A stretch of DNA of 64,000 nucleotides from Psilocybe azurescens. Lineage: Eukaryota; Basidiomycota; Agaricomycetes; Agaricales; Agrocybaceae. The notes under the pieces were generated by a model. That model was not told the origin of the DNA, searched no databases, and saw only the letters and a program-made list of their open reading frames with translations. Each line of letters begins with the position of its first letter. The stretch's first letter is position 1. Positions 33,157 to 46,061 of the stretch are shown one piece after another. The stretch is from the NCBI GenBank assembly GCA_023853785.1, contig JAJIRX010000302.1, forward strand, positions 1-64,000, written 5' to 3'. The position numbers and the translations under genes were made by a program.

Positions 33157-34911
33157 ATGTTATCATCTTTGCCACCTTCAACGATGCCACAAGAGAAAAT
33201 CCGTATTGCTATCATGTATTCCTTCTGTTTCGTATTCTATTATATATTCTAACTTCACACTGCAGCGGGGCAGGCATAGGGGATTAACATTATCCACCGC
33301 CCTGAAAGCCATGGGCATGGATCAAAAATTGGAGATTAACATTTACGAAGCCTCTTCACAAGTTTCGGAAATAGGTGCGGGTATCGGTTTCTGGCCCAGA
33401 GGATGGGACATTTTCAAGACTTTGGGATTGGAGGAAAGCCTTCTCAAAATAGTTCCACGCCCTCCGAACGACAACCTATGTAAGTTGTTCTCATTCAGCA
33501 TTGTCAACAAAGCGCTCAAATAGTAATTGCAGATACGGTTTTCCATGTCCGAAAGGCTGACCAAACTGAAGGTGCTTATGTTAGAGATATACAATCGATA
33601 GGTCAGTTGTCTTTGATTGTTTGTTATACTCCAGTCAATTAAGGTATTGCAGGTGGCATCTCAACAATGCACAGAGCGGATTTACAGAACGTTCTCGTGA
33701 AGCACTCAAACAGTCGCATTCATCTGTCACATCGACTCGTATCCTTTGACGAAGGCGACGAGATTTACCTTCACTTCGAAAATGGAACGATTGCTACGTG
33801 TGACTTCCTCGTCGGAATGGATGGCATCAAATCGGTTGTCAGAAGGTTCCTCCTTTTGAACCGTGGCCTGGTCAATTCTCCTTCATTATATCCTGTTTGC
33901 TCTGGTTATATGACGTATCGAGCACTAATTCCGGCGGAGGCATTACGGAAAACGTTTCCTGGTCATCGGGCCCTGACAAATCAGATGTTGGTGAGTGCTG
34001 TTTCCGGTACCGAGAAATCACAGCTTACATAGAAGGTCGAAGTATTCTGGAAAATGGAGAGTAAGTCTTTACTGATTATTAGGAAGTTCTAGTATGGTAA
34101 ACTGACTTTATTCAAGCATGTTATCACGTTTCCAGTTGCGCAGAACACGCTGATTAACTTTGCGGCTATTATTACCGACCTGTCCACTGTAGGAACGTCC
34201 TACGATGGACCTACCACTGTGCCATGCTCGCATGAAGAGATAGAATCGTTGTTCACCGAATGGGAAGACGAGGTGAAAGCCATGATTGGCGTACGTATGC
34301 TTCTGACGCCTACCTTGACCCTGCCCTTCCAACTTAAATATCCCTAGTTGATTGAGAAGCCCACACGATGGGTCATACGCACCCTGATGCCAATGGATAG
34401 CTACGCTTCGGGACGCGTGGTAATCGGTGGAGATGCGGTATATTCACATATATTATCTTCGGTGCCAGAGATATGAATTAACTGATACGTAGGCTCATGC
34501 TATGACCCCATTTCTAGGAAACGGTGCAGGCCGCGCAGTCGAGGTAATCTTGAATATGCTATTACACTGAAAATAAACTGATAGATCCCTCTTCAGGATG
34601 CCTACATCCTTGCAAGCCTTCTATCCGAAGGATTGCATAGCAAGGATGCGCTGGTCAAGATAGCTGAGATCTACAGCAATATATGCTGCCCAGCAGGAAA
34701 TGATTTGATAGAGAAGTCGATGCGAGCTGGCAGAATTCTCCAAATGGTTGCTCCCGATTTCAAAAACAAAGAGGAAGGCGATGCGATAATACCACCTGAG
34801 AATCTGGTCAAATTCTTTGAACAATACGACAAGGGGTTGGACATGTTTGGGAAGGGTCGAGCTGAGAAGGACAGAAATAGAGCCTTAGAGACACTGAGAA
34901 GTAGTCAATAA
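33157..34911 (+). CDS. FAD-dependent monooxygenase, salicylate-hydroxylase-like (frame broken in the FAD motif)
   Basis: Exons recognised: 33157-33215, 33266-33479, 33533-33601, 33653-33990, an unclear stretch, 34117-34290, 34348-34437, 34493-34543 and 34597-34911. The product starts MLSSLPPSTMPQEKIRIAI and has LTLSTALKAMGMDQKLEINI with EAS (Rossmann end), FLVGMDGIKSVVRRFL (DG motif), HVITFPVAQNTLINFAAI and GDAAHAMTPFLGNGAGRAVE (GD motif). This order marks class A flavoprotein monooxygenases (PF01494), which hydroxylate aromatics with NAD(P)H and O2. The N-terminal GxGxxG should read GAGIGG, but the G run at 33279-33282 is one base short. Splicing between 33990 and 34117 could not be solved, so a second lesion is possible. 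Substrate unknown. Confidence 0.75.
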
Positions 34912-36467
34912 TTACTTTGGAAATGAGCGAGAAATAAGGCCTTGATAGCGAGTATCCAATACAAGTATTTAATTGATTGAGATTTTCTTTGGCGCATGCT
35001 CCGTGGCATGGCACAGGGTTGTCATTTATAACGGTTAAACACAGCTGGAGAGCGCCAGTTCACGGTCTGTAGACAGGGGCTTCGGCGAAACTACTTTTAA
35101 GGAACCCATGATGTTCAAGCGCATTACATTCTACGTTCATATCATTTTATGTTCATATGAGATACCGTTGTAACAGTGAGCTCTGGATCATCTGGGCCGA
35201 GCTGTCCGAGCGTGGATTAGATTAGATAGCGTAGATTCCATCAATGGCTGTGCACAGTTTATGTGCTAGCGCGCATCCTGTAACAATGCACTTTGCCCAC
35301 GACGCTATATCGCGTGGCTGCTCGAAGAGCATCCAAAGCCTTCCAGACGCAAGCTACTAAGGTAGGAAAGATAGGCCTACTCCACTGTTGAGAAAAGAGA
35401 AGTCCGACCAGTCTCGGACGATTCGGAGTCAAACACAAAGTAAACATCAAACACGACCTGTGCACTTGAACGAATTTGTTCCATTGAGTGGTAAAATAGG
35501 TGAAGCCCTGAATCGCTTTTCAAACTGAAAAAAAACAACGCTTAATCCACCCACACAGTCGAGCCGTCTCCATTCCAATTTCCTGCTCACCTCCAAGTGG
35601 CGAAAGCAAAGCAAAACAAAACAAAAACAAAAAAAAACGATACTCGCCGCTCGGACGACACCAATCCTCTCTCGGTCTCCAGAACAGATACAACAATCAG
35701 AGGTGAAGCTCCCCAAAAAATATAGACACGCAACCTGCACCTCCATCGCGAAGAGCACTCCTCCCCCCAAAAAAGGGGGTTCTTGTCGTAACAGGGCGCG
35801 ATAATACGTATACAAGGTTGCGTGAAAATCGAGGGTGTCACTCTGGCTGTGTTATCTTTCATAGACGCCGTCTTCGAGTCATCGTCGTCAAGGGATATAA
35901 GTATCCCCAATAAATAGGAAGATTCTTCAGAAAAAAGCAGATTGTGGAAAAGGATGATGGATGGATGGCTAACCCAGCCGAACTGAACATCGCACGCACT
36001 TTAGGGCAGGCCCAACGAACTGAAAACGCTTCAAGAAATAAGTCTCGACTGACTGAAAATTTTTACCGATTGCCTGTCCTACATACATACCAATGTCATT
36101 CCACAGAAAAATAGAGACGTACATCTCTCATCGAACGTGAGAAACACAAAACCAAAAATTGGCATTCAACGCACGAGGCAAAGACACAACACAAGGCAAA
36201 GAAAAGTAGAAGTAAAGTAAAATTAGTAATTACAAAAATGTAAACGAATACAACGCCAGTCCAGAATCGCTAAAGTTTGGATGAGGATATTACAGCGAAA
36301 AAAAGAACAAAAAAGGAAGTAGATCATGTTTTTTTGTACAGCCGGGGAACCAAGTCGTATCGTAATCATATCGTAAAATGACGAAGAAGAAGGAGGGAAA
36401 GAGAGAGTATACAAGCGTTACAAGTCCGAGACTCCATCCAAGATTGTCATCATTCAATTCGCATTCT
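34912..36467. other. Intergenic, no gene recognised
   Basis: Contains A-rich runs (for example near 35605-35640) and short frames without motifs. It lies between the convergent 3' ends of the monooxygenase (plus) and the HAM1-type gene (minus), so terminators of both are expected here. No clear polyadenylation signal was singled out. Confidence 0.4.
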
Positions 36468-39400
36468 TTACTTCACATTCTTCGCCGAGGTCTTCCCCGC
36501 ACCGGCAGTAGCAGTGGAAGGACTATCGATGATATGGAATCTAAAACACACAACAACATGGTCAATCCCTCACTAAAACAAAAGGCACAAAAAAAGAAAA
36601 AAATTGCACTCACGCATCACTCCTCCACCCGCCGCCCTCTCCAACCATGCCCCGCCGCTCCTCCGTCTTATTTACCCACCCCGCCGGGTTGCCCTGGTCA
36701 GCTAGAATCGAGTTGCGCTTGTCGCCCACAATCTTGAACTGCGAGTTCGAGTCCTTGGCGGACGACGCGAGGGACGCCGCCTCGTCTTTCTTCTTCGCAA
36801 AGAGCTAAACGCATCGAGAACGAGTGATCAGCAAACGGCGAAAGAAACAGGAAACAGGAGAGAAAGGCCAAAAATTAAACACAACCACTCACATCCCGCA
36901 AAACACCCACCCGATCGGCGCCGCCCTCCTCCTTGCGCGCATCCTCCATGCGGTCCCGCACAACCACGAGCTGCCCGTCCAGATACTCCATCCCCGTCCT
37001 TAGCGCCTCGCGGATCGCCTTCTGGATCTGCTTCTTGATGAGGCCCGTGGCGAGCGGCCGCAGGGTCTTGTACAGGAAGTCGTGGTTCGAGTCGCGGATC
37101 GCGAATTTGAGCGTGTCGACTTTCACTTTGACGTCGTGCACGTGGAAGACGGAGGAGCGGTCCGTGGAGGGGGTGGAGACGAGCTCGATTGTGGCCTGTG
37201 GGAGGGTAAGGATTAGTTAGGTATGGGGTGCGGGTATGAGAGGGGGACGTACGCTGAGGCCTTCGCCGCCAAGCACGACATCCGCCAGCCCCGAATCCTT
37301 CATCTTCGGAATCCCGGTCTTCTTCCTATAATAAAACGCGACATCCCGCATGTCCGCCTGGATCTGCTCCAAGTTCACCGTGATGCTGCGCGCAGGGCGT
37401 GTAAGCATTCCAAACCAACGCAAGAAGAAAAAGAACAGGAAGAGCGAAGACCCACCGATGCGAATTCTGCTCGCTGATCGCGTTATACGGCGAGAACGCG
37501 ACATAGTTGTGCGCCTCGAAGGAGACCATGTTCGGGAGCAGGTTGCGGCCCTGCAGCGTCAGGTTCTCGACGACGAGGTCGAGCGCGTCGTCGCTGTACT
37601 CGACGCGCGGGATCGGGATGTATCCGATCTGGGTGTGGGTGTTGTCAGCTTTCATGTTGTGTACTTATTCTAAGATGGACCCGCACCTGGTCGATCAACG
37701 CCGGCAAGATGACCTTGCGGATATCGCTCCACAGCTCCGGCTTGAACTTCAAGCTGCCCTCGCTGTCGAACAGGAGGTCGCGCGTGAGGCGCGCCCAGTC
37801 CTGCCCGAACTGCTTGTTGATCTGCGGAGCGGTAGCGGAGTAGGTCAGCTCATGCACGGTACGAAATAAAGAACACGAAAGCGAAGAAGAAAAAGAACAC
37901 GCACCGGATCCTCCCCATCGCCCCAAACCACCGCCCGACACTGTCAAACAGCCCCTCAAAGTGCGCCCTGTATTTGCCGTCGTAAAACTCGCGCCCGATC
38001 TCGCGCAGCTTGTTCGCGTGGTTGTTGCAGTCCGGCTCGAGGATGTATCCTGGTTCGAGGAGGACCTGAACGGTTCGTGTTAGTGTACGTTAATAATCCC
38101 GGTGGGAGAGGGAAGGAGAGGGAGGGAGACAGGGAGAGGGAAGGAGACAGGGAGAGGGAAGGGAAGGAAGAGCAACGCACCTTGCGAATATACAAATCGC
38201 ACGCCTTGAACCACTCGCGGAGTGCCTCGTCCCGTTTTGCATCATCGATCAGCGCGTCGAGCGCGTCGGTGACGATGCCGAAGGACGTGCCGTTCGCGAA
38301 GCGCTCGAGCAGCGTGCGCAGCTCCGCGATGCACGCGTCCAGGTTCGATTGCTGTTCGTTGTTATTAGTGTTGGTTTTGTTTCGTTCCACTTCAATGCCA
38401 ATGGGGATGATGTAGAACAGACACGCACCTTGGCCACCCCGCCGACGTGCTCGTGCAGCACGCCGCCCGGCCCCGCGATCGCGTGGCCGTGGCGCGCGTA
38501 CTCCTCGACGAACCCGAGGAGCCACTTGATCGAGTCCTGGTAGTCGTCGTGTTTCTGGCACTCGAGTATCACCTGTCATATCGTCGTCAGCGCCAGTTCC
38601 ATGTTAATGTTACTTCGGGTGGGCTCGATCCACGGCGAGCGCGAGCGAAAGGAGAGGGAACGGATAGGAATACCATGATGTACACACCTTTTGCCCCTAA
38701 ATATGAATTGATCCCTCCGCTCCTCCGGGAAATACTCCTCCGTGAAGAACTGCTTGCCGCGCTCGAAGCGCTCGGTGGCGGCGTCCTTGTGTTTATCGGG
38801 GATGCGCTCGTTGAAGCCGTCGCGGACGGTGTCCTATCATCAAAATCCAGTACTTAGCAAACGCGACGCAAGTAGTAGTGAAGGAACACAACACATACCC
38901 GCATCTGCCTCACGCGCCCCATAACCCCACCCTTCTTCTTCTCCGCCTCCGCCTGCGGATCATCCGCCTCCTGCACATCCCGCACATGCTCCTGCGCAGT
39001 CCCCTTCGCGTCCTCCTTCGCCCCCAGCGCCTGCTGCTTCACCGGCTCGAGCTTCGACGGGTCATCCACCACCTCGCCCGCTTTATTAAACGCCTGCTGC
39101 TTCGCGCCCTCCTTCACGCCCTGCGCCTCGTTATACACATGCCCTATGGGCTTGCCCTCTGCGTTGTCTTGCGTGTGTATGCGCGCGCCGCCGGGCGCAT
39201 CGTCGTGCGGGTGCGCCTTGACCGTCGCGTCCGTCCCCGGCACCCTTGCTTCGAGCACGGGCGTCTCCCCGGGCGCCGCGACGCGCCCGCCCTCCGTGAT
39301 GAACTGGTCGTTCGGCGCGCTCTCGTCGACCCTGGCGAGCGCGTCCGGGTGCGGCGCGAGGGACGCGGCTGTGTGCGCGGCGCCCCGCGCGAGCAGGTCG

Positions 39401-40074
39401 CGCCCGATGAGGGAGAAGTCGCCGAGCAGCTTGCGCACCTCCGAGTTGGAGAGGATGAGCGTGAGCAGCGTGCGCAGGTGCTTCACGGCTGTAGCGCGCG
39501 ATCAGCAATTAGCAAACGTAAAGAAAAATATGCGAAAATACGGGGGAACGCACCCAGCTCGCTGTCCTGGTCCGCCTTGCTCTTATCCACCGGGATCTTC
39601 TCGCTGAGCTCCCCCGAGCCTATGCCCCCTGACCAGCTTGCGCGGCCGCGCCGCGCGTGTGCCACACGAAGTCCTGCAGCAGCTCGTCCGCGTTCTTCTC
39701 GTGCACCATCAGGCGCGCGGTGGCGAGGATGTCGCGCACGTCCTGCACGAGCTTGCGGCCCGCGGGCGAGAGCTTGGACTGGTCGACGGGCGAGTGGTCG
39801 AGCACGTAGCGGAGCGTGGCGTCGATCTGCGGGTTCGAGGGGAGCTTCCCGGCGCGGAAGGCCTGGATGATGCCGTATAGGCGGATCTGGGGTGGGGGAA
39901 TGGCGCGGGTTAATTTGAGTTTGGGGATTGGATCGAACGGACTGAGAGAGGGAGAAGGAAACGCACCTTGCGGTCGACGTCGGCGTCTTTGGCAGCTTTG
40001 TCGACGGGGTCGACGACAGAGCCCTTGGCGGGGTGTGCACTGATATCTTTCGGTGCCGGTGGTAACTGGGACAT
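36468..40074 (-). CDS. HAM1-like N- and C-terminal domain protein, 13 exons
   Basis: Exons: 39967-40074, 39554-39886, 38899-39488, 38688-38833, 38429-38572, 38181-38351, 37905-38065, 37687-37821, 37456-37628, 37253-37385, 36893-37195, 36614-36804 and 36468-36540, all with GT-AG introns of 57-115 bp. The start is MSQLPPAPKDISAHPAKGSV and the end GKTSAKNVK. Blocks such as RKLLGDFSLIGRDLLARG, LIDDAKRDEALREWFKACDL, FGQDWARLTRDLLFDSEGSL, GYIPIPRVEYSDDALDLVVE and KFAIRDSNHDFLYKTLRPLA identify the fungal HAM1_N/HAM1_C (DUF4449) family, of unknown function and thought to be lipid-binding-like. One missing base in each of three runs (37913-37916, 38689-38692 and 39625-39629) breaks the frame. Restoring them gives exactly 888 codons, with GEDP and FRGKKVILEC at the repaired joins. 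Codon use is strongly GC3-rich, unlike its neighbours, which suggests high expression. Confidence 0.9.
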
Positions 40075-40419
40075 CGTAATCTGTTTGTCGTAAGGTATGT
40101 AAGTCGTAGGTTCGTGAGTTTGTTTTTGGTTTTACAATGTGATTAGCGGCGAGATGATTGGAATGGAAGTATTTGGAGAAAAAGGCGGTGGAAAGGAGGA
40201 TGGGAGTGGTATATGTATCCTCGGTGGGGTCGCAGACGTCATCTATGCCGTCGTTCTTTTTAGGTGTGCATTCGCAGTCCATATCCATCCATGCCATGTC
40301 TGAAAGTTCTTTGTGACGTGACGTCATCGTTGCTGCAAATAGCCCTTGTTTGCTCCTCACACGTCGATCTCTGGCCCCTATTCGCATTGCAATCATGCTA
40401 TCATGATAGAGCAATTGCG
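40075..40419. other. Upstream region of the HAM1-type gene
   Basis: No gene is seen. On the minus strand this is the 5' leader and likely promoter of the HAM1-type gene. It ends where segmental duplication 2 begins. Confidence 0.4.
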
Positions 40420-40599
40420 ATATCGATCTGACTAGTACTCTTCGAGGATGCGGATGACATACCTGGATGAAATTATGCATGCACTCTGTGTCCGTCATAT
40501 TTTCTCGCGTTCATTATGGAGCCCACTGTCTACCGAAAAAGGAAATTTCTCATATCGCTGAAATAGCTGTCGCGTGCTGCATCGTCACTGCTGTGGAGT

Positions 40600-42104
40600 C
40601 GAGCGAGAGCATAACAAGCGTTGAATTGAAGTAGTGGAGTACATAGAAGGGTTAACAAGCTTCGGTCTTCGAATCCTCCTCCTCCCTCCTCCGAAGACAC
40701 CTTCTATCCTCCCATCGATCATCGGTTGATCCATCACCAATCTAGGTCGGAAGGAACTCCACTGAGTGCATATGAGCGTGGAAGTATGACGCCTCTCAGC
40801 CTCCTGTAAGTTTTGAGAGTCCATGAACGAGATATCGGCCGAACTTGAAGATCATGGAAATTACATATGTAGTACAGTCTGTACGCATCAGCATAACAAT
40901 GCCGATTTTAAAAGTCATCAAACATTGAAGGAGACGAAGGAATGACTAACGCAAGTATAGTACTTCAAACCAGCAGGTGAAAAATAAATAAAAAAGCCAA
41001 GGTGTAAAAAGCCCCGGCTCAACAGGCGCACCCGGATCGTTGGATGGGCGGGTGGGTGGATACATGGATGCATGCAGGAAGTGTAGACGCATTGGTTGGT
41101 TGAGGGCCAATATGGACAGCGCACGCTGGAGAGGTGGTGATGTCGCAGCAGCAGCAACAGCAGCAGCTGAGGCTCTCACAACAGTGTTGCTCACCCTGGT
41201 GCGGGGGTGTCCGCGTCGATGAGTCCACTCCACTCAACACGCTCGCGGCGGACATGCAGCCCCCGCGAGACGGGGCCAGGCCCCGTAATTCGTAATAACA
41301 GGCGTGTTAAAAGATCACAATCCCAACAGGTCGGTTCGCAGACACACGCGTTGACGGTGAATCTCCACCACCTTCCAATCATATTCTTCAAGACTGCGCC
41401 AGAACCCCCAGACCACATGAGGACATGCTGTGCACACCACTAAGTAGCAGCGACAGCATGCAAGTTCGCATTGAAGGTAATCCAAAGCACGGTAGCACTC
41501 ATTATCTACAGCTTAGAGGGGTGTGGCGTGGCGTGGCGTGCCCCGCCTAAAGCACGTACGCTTGCATCGTTTACGCAGATCGATAATAAATTGCGCGAAA
41601 GAATGCAGAGTGAGCGGGTGCTCCAGAGTCCATATACCTTACGCTTATAGCAAGAGGCCTAATCACCGATACCAACACGCCACAGCGACAGCGATGGGAT
41701 GTATACAATACATATCGTTCGAGATCGCGGACCGCCCTGAAGGCCGACAGCACATCACCGCAACAAGCGACCACAGCAGACAAACTTCGCTCCGTCGGAT
41801 GATGATGATGATCCAGAAGGCAGAACAACGCAAACATGAGGGCGCCGGGCTGTGGAAACATCATAAATTGCACAAGGTCCACAAGGCAGCTCTCTCTCTC
41901 GGCCTTCGTGCAGGTCGTGCGTTACGCCTAAGTAGCTACTACCACTAAGCCTGACCGATTTAAAACCCCAGATTAAATAGCGCTTCGTCGGACCGGGACC
42001 GTATATACGAGTTCCAATAGGGCTGCCATTCAGGTGTTCAAATTCTGGGTACGATGTGTGCCCCAAGGCTGCGATCAACACGAGCAAATCAGAAGTTGAG
42101 ACTG
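40600..42104. other. Non-coding part of unit C
   Basis: Short frames on both strands with no conserved motif. A CAG/CTG-type microrepeat (GTCGCAGCAGCAGCAACAGC) lies near 41143. No family member or RNA gene is recognised. Confidence 0.35.
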
Positions 42105-43412
42105 TCACGCGCACCTGAACGCCTGTCCCCTGAACATCCCCAACAGCGTGCGCCCCAGTCTGCACGCGGCACCAGCGACAAAGAAGCTAACGAGAAGACC
42201 GGCAAACCACACCAAGCTGTAGCTGGTCTTGAACAGGACCATATTCCAAGAGAAGGCGTGGCCGCCGTCCTCGTTCTCCAGATTCCAATAGATGGATAGC
42301 ACATCGCGCAGCGACAGCGCAATGATCCTGTTTAAGGTAAAATATATATATAAATCAACTCCACACGGCTACATACTATAGTGGCAGTCAGCTCACTGGG
42401 CAACGAAAAAGGAGGCCATGAATACGAGCATCCATATCACACTCTCCCATGTGGCGAGGGTACGCCAATCGAAGCTGAAGGGCTGGGTAGGCGTCTGTTG
42501 GTGCGTCCTCGATTCTGAATCAGAATGCCGGATTCCGTGGCGCCAACGTCGAATCGTGACGACAGCGCCAAATATGCACGCGCCCACGACGACCATGCTC
42601 AGGGGATCAATGAAGATCCACATGATGTCGGAGTGTTGGAAATGCCACCTGTTCACGACTGGCTTTCACGATAAGCTATCGGCAAAAGTGGACACAGCCG
42701 ACGAGGCGGATATGTGCTACTTACTCAACGACATCACTGTTCCCGCGTTAGTTGAGATCGCAGTCAGGCTGGCTTGATATTGGGAGATGGTGCTCACGAC
42801 AAACGGCCACTGTAGAGGAGGCAAAGTAGAATAAAAACGGGGCTGCGCCTATAACCAGGAAAGTCGGTATGTGAGGGTTATGCTTGAACAGCCACGGAGC
42901 AGTATTCGGGGATTCGCGCTCGACTATGGAACACCAATATGAACTACAAAGTGAATATAAGTATAAATGAGAAGGATTATGAGCGACGAGGAGGGCCCGG
43001 ATACACGTACATGAGGATCCATGAAACCACAATAATCCAATCCCGCGTATTCGGTGCCATTGGTTTCCCTTGGTACGTCAAAATGACCTTTGCGGCGCCA
43101 AGTCCGAAGATAACAATAGTATTCAGAGTTCTCCACCAATTGATTGTGAGTGCTGGCCTGAGAGGTTCGTCCAGAACGGCGTCGGACATACTGCTGTCGC
43201 TGCTGTTATCAGTTCCGATGGTCAAGTAGAGGATACAATACATGGCGACAATAAGTAATACCGAGACGCCTGGGGTTCGATACCAGCGCGGCCAGATTCC
43301 AGAGTAGGAGTAGCTTGTCTTCGAGGTAGTGATAGTTGTTCAAAAGCGCTGGGAGACATTGCCAGAGTCGTAGCAGCGGCGAGACTGCAATGAGAGGAAG
43401 AGGAACGAGCAA
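42105..43412 (-). CDS. Family 2 multi-pass membrane protein, copy C
   Basis: Hydrophobic exons in the order LRLWQCLPALLNNYHYLEDK, NWWRTLNTIVIFGLGAAKVI, DWIIVVSWILMYV, SYWCSIVERESPNTAPWLFK, PTFLVIGAAPFLFYFASSTV, IDPLSMVVVGACIFGAVVTI, ESVIWMLVFMASFFVAQ and, after a 65-70 bp intron, SYSLVWFAGLLVSFFVAGAA, ending GMFRGQAFRCA at 42105. Six to eight helices are likely. The same order is kept in copy D, which supports one gene. The start (MLVPLPLIAVSPLLRLWQ) is uncertain and several intron borders are unresolved. Function unknown; not related by sequence to families 1 or 3 as far as I can see. Confidence 0.6.
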
Positions 43413-43592
43413 CTTACCAGAAGTAAACCCAGACTCTACATAGTGAACAGCCTCCCTTCACTGGCAGTGCCTCGTATATTGTTTTGCCGTCCGAATTTCC
43501 AGCGCGCGGCTTGATGCGACCATCATATAGCTCTCTCACGGTATGCCAGCCATGTAAACGCGATATTTATATATCAACCCTGGGCAGTTTAC

Positions 43593-44329
43593 AAGCAAAC
43601 ACATTCAAATTTAACATCTCAGTAAATACAAAAAATTTTAGAAAAAACTAACGACAGAAGATTTGAACTCGGACGGTTGAATAGAGCCTCCATAAACACA
43701 GTCTTTTGTGAAATTCCCCACCATGATGTTTTGGGTTGGCCTAATTTGTCGACCGAATTTTCGCAACTTTTGGCATGTTGGAAGTCCGATGCCGGCGGCA
43801 ATCTTGTCGAGATGGGTCGAGACCAGCCTTGATAGATATCATCGCGCTTTGAGATAAGTACCTGCCTTTGCTGCCTTTGCTTCTTCACAGATCCATCAGA
43901 GTCAAAACCAGAGTCAAGTTGACCATTCTCTTGTTCCCTGCTTGCTATATAGTTCAAGTAGTATCCTGTCTTGGTGGAGCTTCTTCTGCATTGCTATCAG
44001 GGTTTGGGCTTGCGGTCTTGATCTGGATCAGTGTCCACAATTTGATCTGCTGACTTGTTTATGTTTGAAATTGTTGATGCAGATTGGTTCTTGAATACAG
44101 AAATATTCCTCTTTTATTGGGAGGGTGGCCAGGGCCTGCTTTTGGGGAAAATTAATGATTTGTTTGTGAGGGAATGGCTTGATAAAAGGTTATGATCTTT
44201 TGTAATCAGACTGCGTTTATTGAAATCTATCTAAAAACGAAAATTTTAAGATTTTAGCGAGCTTTTTTGATACTGGCCAATATTTTTGGCCATTTCCCCC
44301 GTATCTCTGGCCCGTATTAGGATTCTAAT
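43593..44329. other. Single-copy spacer between the duplicated units C and D
   Basis: Has a 112-codon minus-strand frame (43619-43957) containing QENGQLDSGFDSDGSVKKQR, without recognised homology. A perfect palindrome GGCCAATATTTTTGGCC lies at about 44275. Possibly a remnant of an inserted element that separates the tandem units. No terminal repeats found. Confidence 0.35.
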
Positions 44330-44789
44330 ATCGATCTGACTAGTACTCTTTGACGATGCAAGTGACATACCTGGACGAAATTATGAATGTGCTTGTGTCC
44401 ATGATATTTTCTCGCGTTCATTGTGGAGCCCAACGTATACTGAAAAATAAAATTTCCCATATAGCTGAAATAGCCGTCGCGTGCTGAATCGTCACTGCTG
44501 TGGAGTCGAGAGAGAGCATAAAAACTGTTGAATTCAGGTATGCTGCATGAGTGGAGTACAGAGAAGGGACACAACAAGCTTCGGTCTTCGAGTCCTCCTC
44601 TTCCTCCTCCTCCATGGACACCTTCTATCCTCCCATCGAGCATAGATTGATCCATCACAAGTTCAGGTCGGAAGGAAATCCACAGAGTACAGATGAGCAT
44701 GCATGACGTCTCTCGGTCTACTATAAGCTTTGAGAGTCCATGAGCGATATACCGATCATGCACGTCTATGGGCCAACTAAACATTATCT

Positions 44790-46061
44790 GAAGTAAACAG
44801 TACGATCTATACGCATCAGCATAACAATGTCCGATTTAAAAGTCATCAAACATTGAAGGAGACGAAGAAACGATTGAGCAAATATTGCACTGCAAATCAG
44901 CTGGTGAAAAATAAAAGGAAAGGCCCAGGCCTTGGCACGTTGCGCAGACTCCTCCTATTTTGAATCTCCGACGGTGCATATGGCATTGCATTTACGGCAC
45001 ATCTGGTTGTGGCAGCGGCCGGACAAAACAGTTCGACCAAGTTGCACCGAGCCGAAGCATATCGCACCTCCCACCCTCTGATCGCCCGTCGCCCTTGCGC
45101 GCTCAGCGCTCACTCCTTCACCCCATTTTCACGTACTTATCGCATAATCAAGCGACAGCACCCACCCATGACGTCCCAAAAGCCTAAGAATCAGGATAAT
45201 CACCAGCGGCAGTTAGGCCACGGCTCTCACGGCGGTGTTGTTCAACTTGTGGGTCCTCTTGATAATGAATATTGATGAACGTCAAATAAATCGTTCCCTG
45301 AATTTATATCTGTATGGACAGCCAGTAACAATAGGATGAAGGTACGTGCATGCTGCTCACTCGCTTACTCGTGTTGTCACCTATATTCTTACTTTCAGGG
45401 CCACGGTGTTACAGTACTAACAACAAAGATAAACGAAATTCAACACGGAGTTGTAATATTAATACATTCATATTCAATAGCGTCTCGTATTATGTCGAAC
45501 GACTTGGTCAACACTTGAGGTGGGTTAAACCGAATGCGACACAGTAAACGACTGTATTGAGAAGGTACGACACTCTCTAGTCATGATAGTCACTGCCGCT
45601 ACTGCCCTTCTCCAGGTGTACAACCTCCCCATCTACTTCGAACGATTATTCTTACATGTCAACATTCGTGATGCCTGCTTCTTTCAAGATGGCGGACTAT
45701 CTTGAAGGTTGGCAGCACATCACCACAACAAATGACCATAGCAGACAAACTTTGCTCCGTCGGATGACGGTCCAGATTCCAGAAGAAAGGAAAATGCAAA
45801 CATGAGCCGGGCTATATAGACATCATAAATTGCGTAAGGTCGCAAGGTAGCTCTTTCTCTCGGCCTTCGTGAATTTACAGGTCATGTGTTACGCCTAATT
45901 AGCTCTATTACTAACCCTGACCAATTTAAAACCTCGGATTAAACACCCCTCGTCAGATGGTGACGTTATATACGAATTACAGTAGGGTTGCCATTCAGGT
46001 ATTTAATTCCTGGGTCTGATGTGTGCCCCAAGACTGTGATCAACATGAGTAGCTCGAGAGT
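44790..46061. other. Non-coding part of unit D
   Basis: No gene recognised. About 44950-45650 has no counterpart in unit C. The rest matches unit C at lower identity. Confidence 0.35.

Larger units (their letters stand above)
40420..43592. repeat. Segmental duplication 2, unit C
   Basis: From ATATCGATCTGACTAGTACT to ATATATCAACCCTGGGCAGT this stretch is collinear with 44330-47431. Shared landmarks include TTTCTCGCGTTCATT, CAAGCTTCGGTCTTCGA, CAGACAAACTTCGCTCCGTC (one change in D) and the whole family 2 membrane gene. The parts around 41.0-41.5 kb and 45.0-45.6 kb are not alike, so one unit has had a replacement or indel. Confidence 0.85.

Noticed and set aside
33206..33523. Start of the monooxygenase at an ATG at 33206
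   Set aside because: That ATG lies partly in the first intron and gives LQRGRHRG in place of the FAD-binding motif. The ATG at 33157 gives the expected KIRIAI strand.
38854..39870. Long arginine- and leucine-rich frames on the plus strand, up to 330 codons
   Set aside because: They are the antisense shadow of GC-rich exons of the HAM1-type gene, whose spliced model is self-consistent.
42939..43258. Plus-strand frames over the family 2 gene
   Set aside because: Antisense shadows: the minus strand gives conserved hydrophobic helices shared by copies C and D.
43270..43300. GGTTCGATACC as a tRNA B box
   Set aside because: No matching A box or cloverleaf upstream, and the site lies inside a family 2 membrane gene exon.
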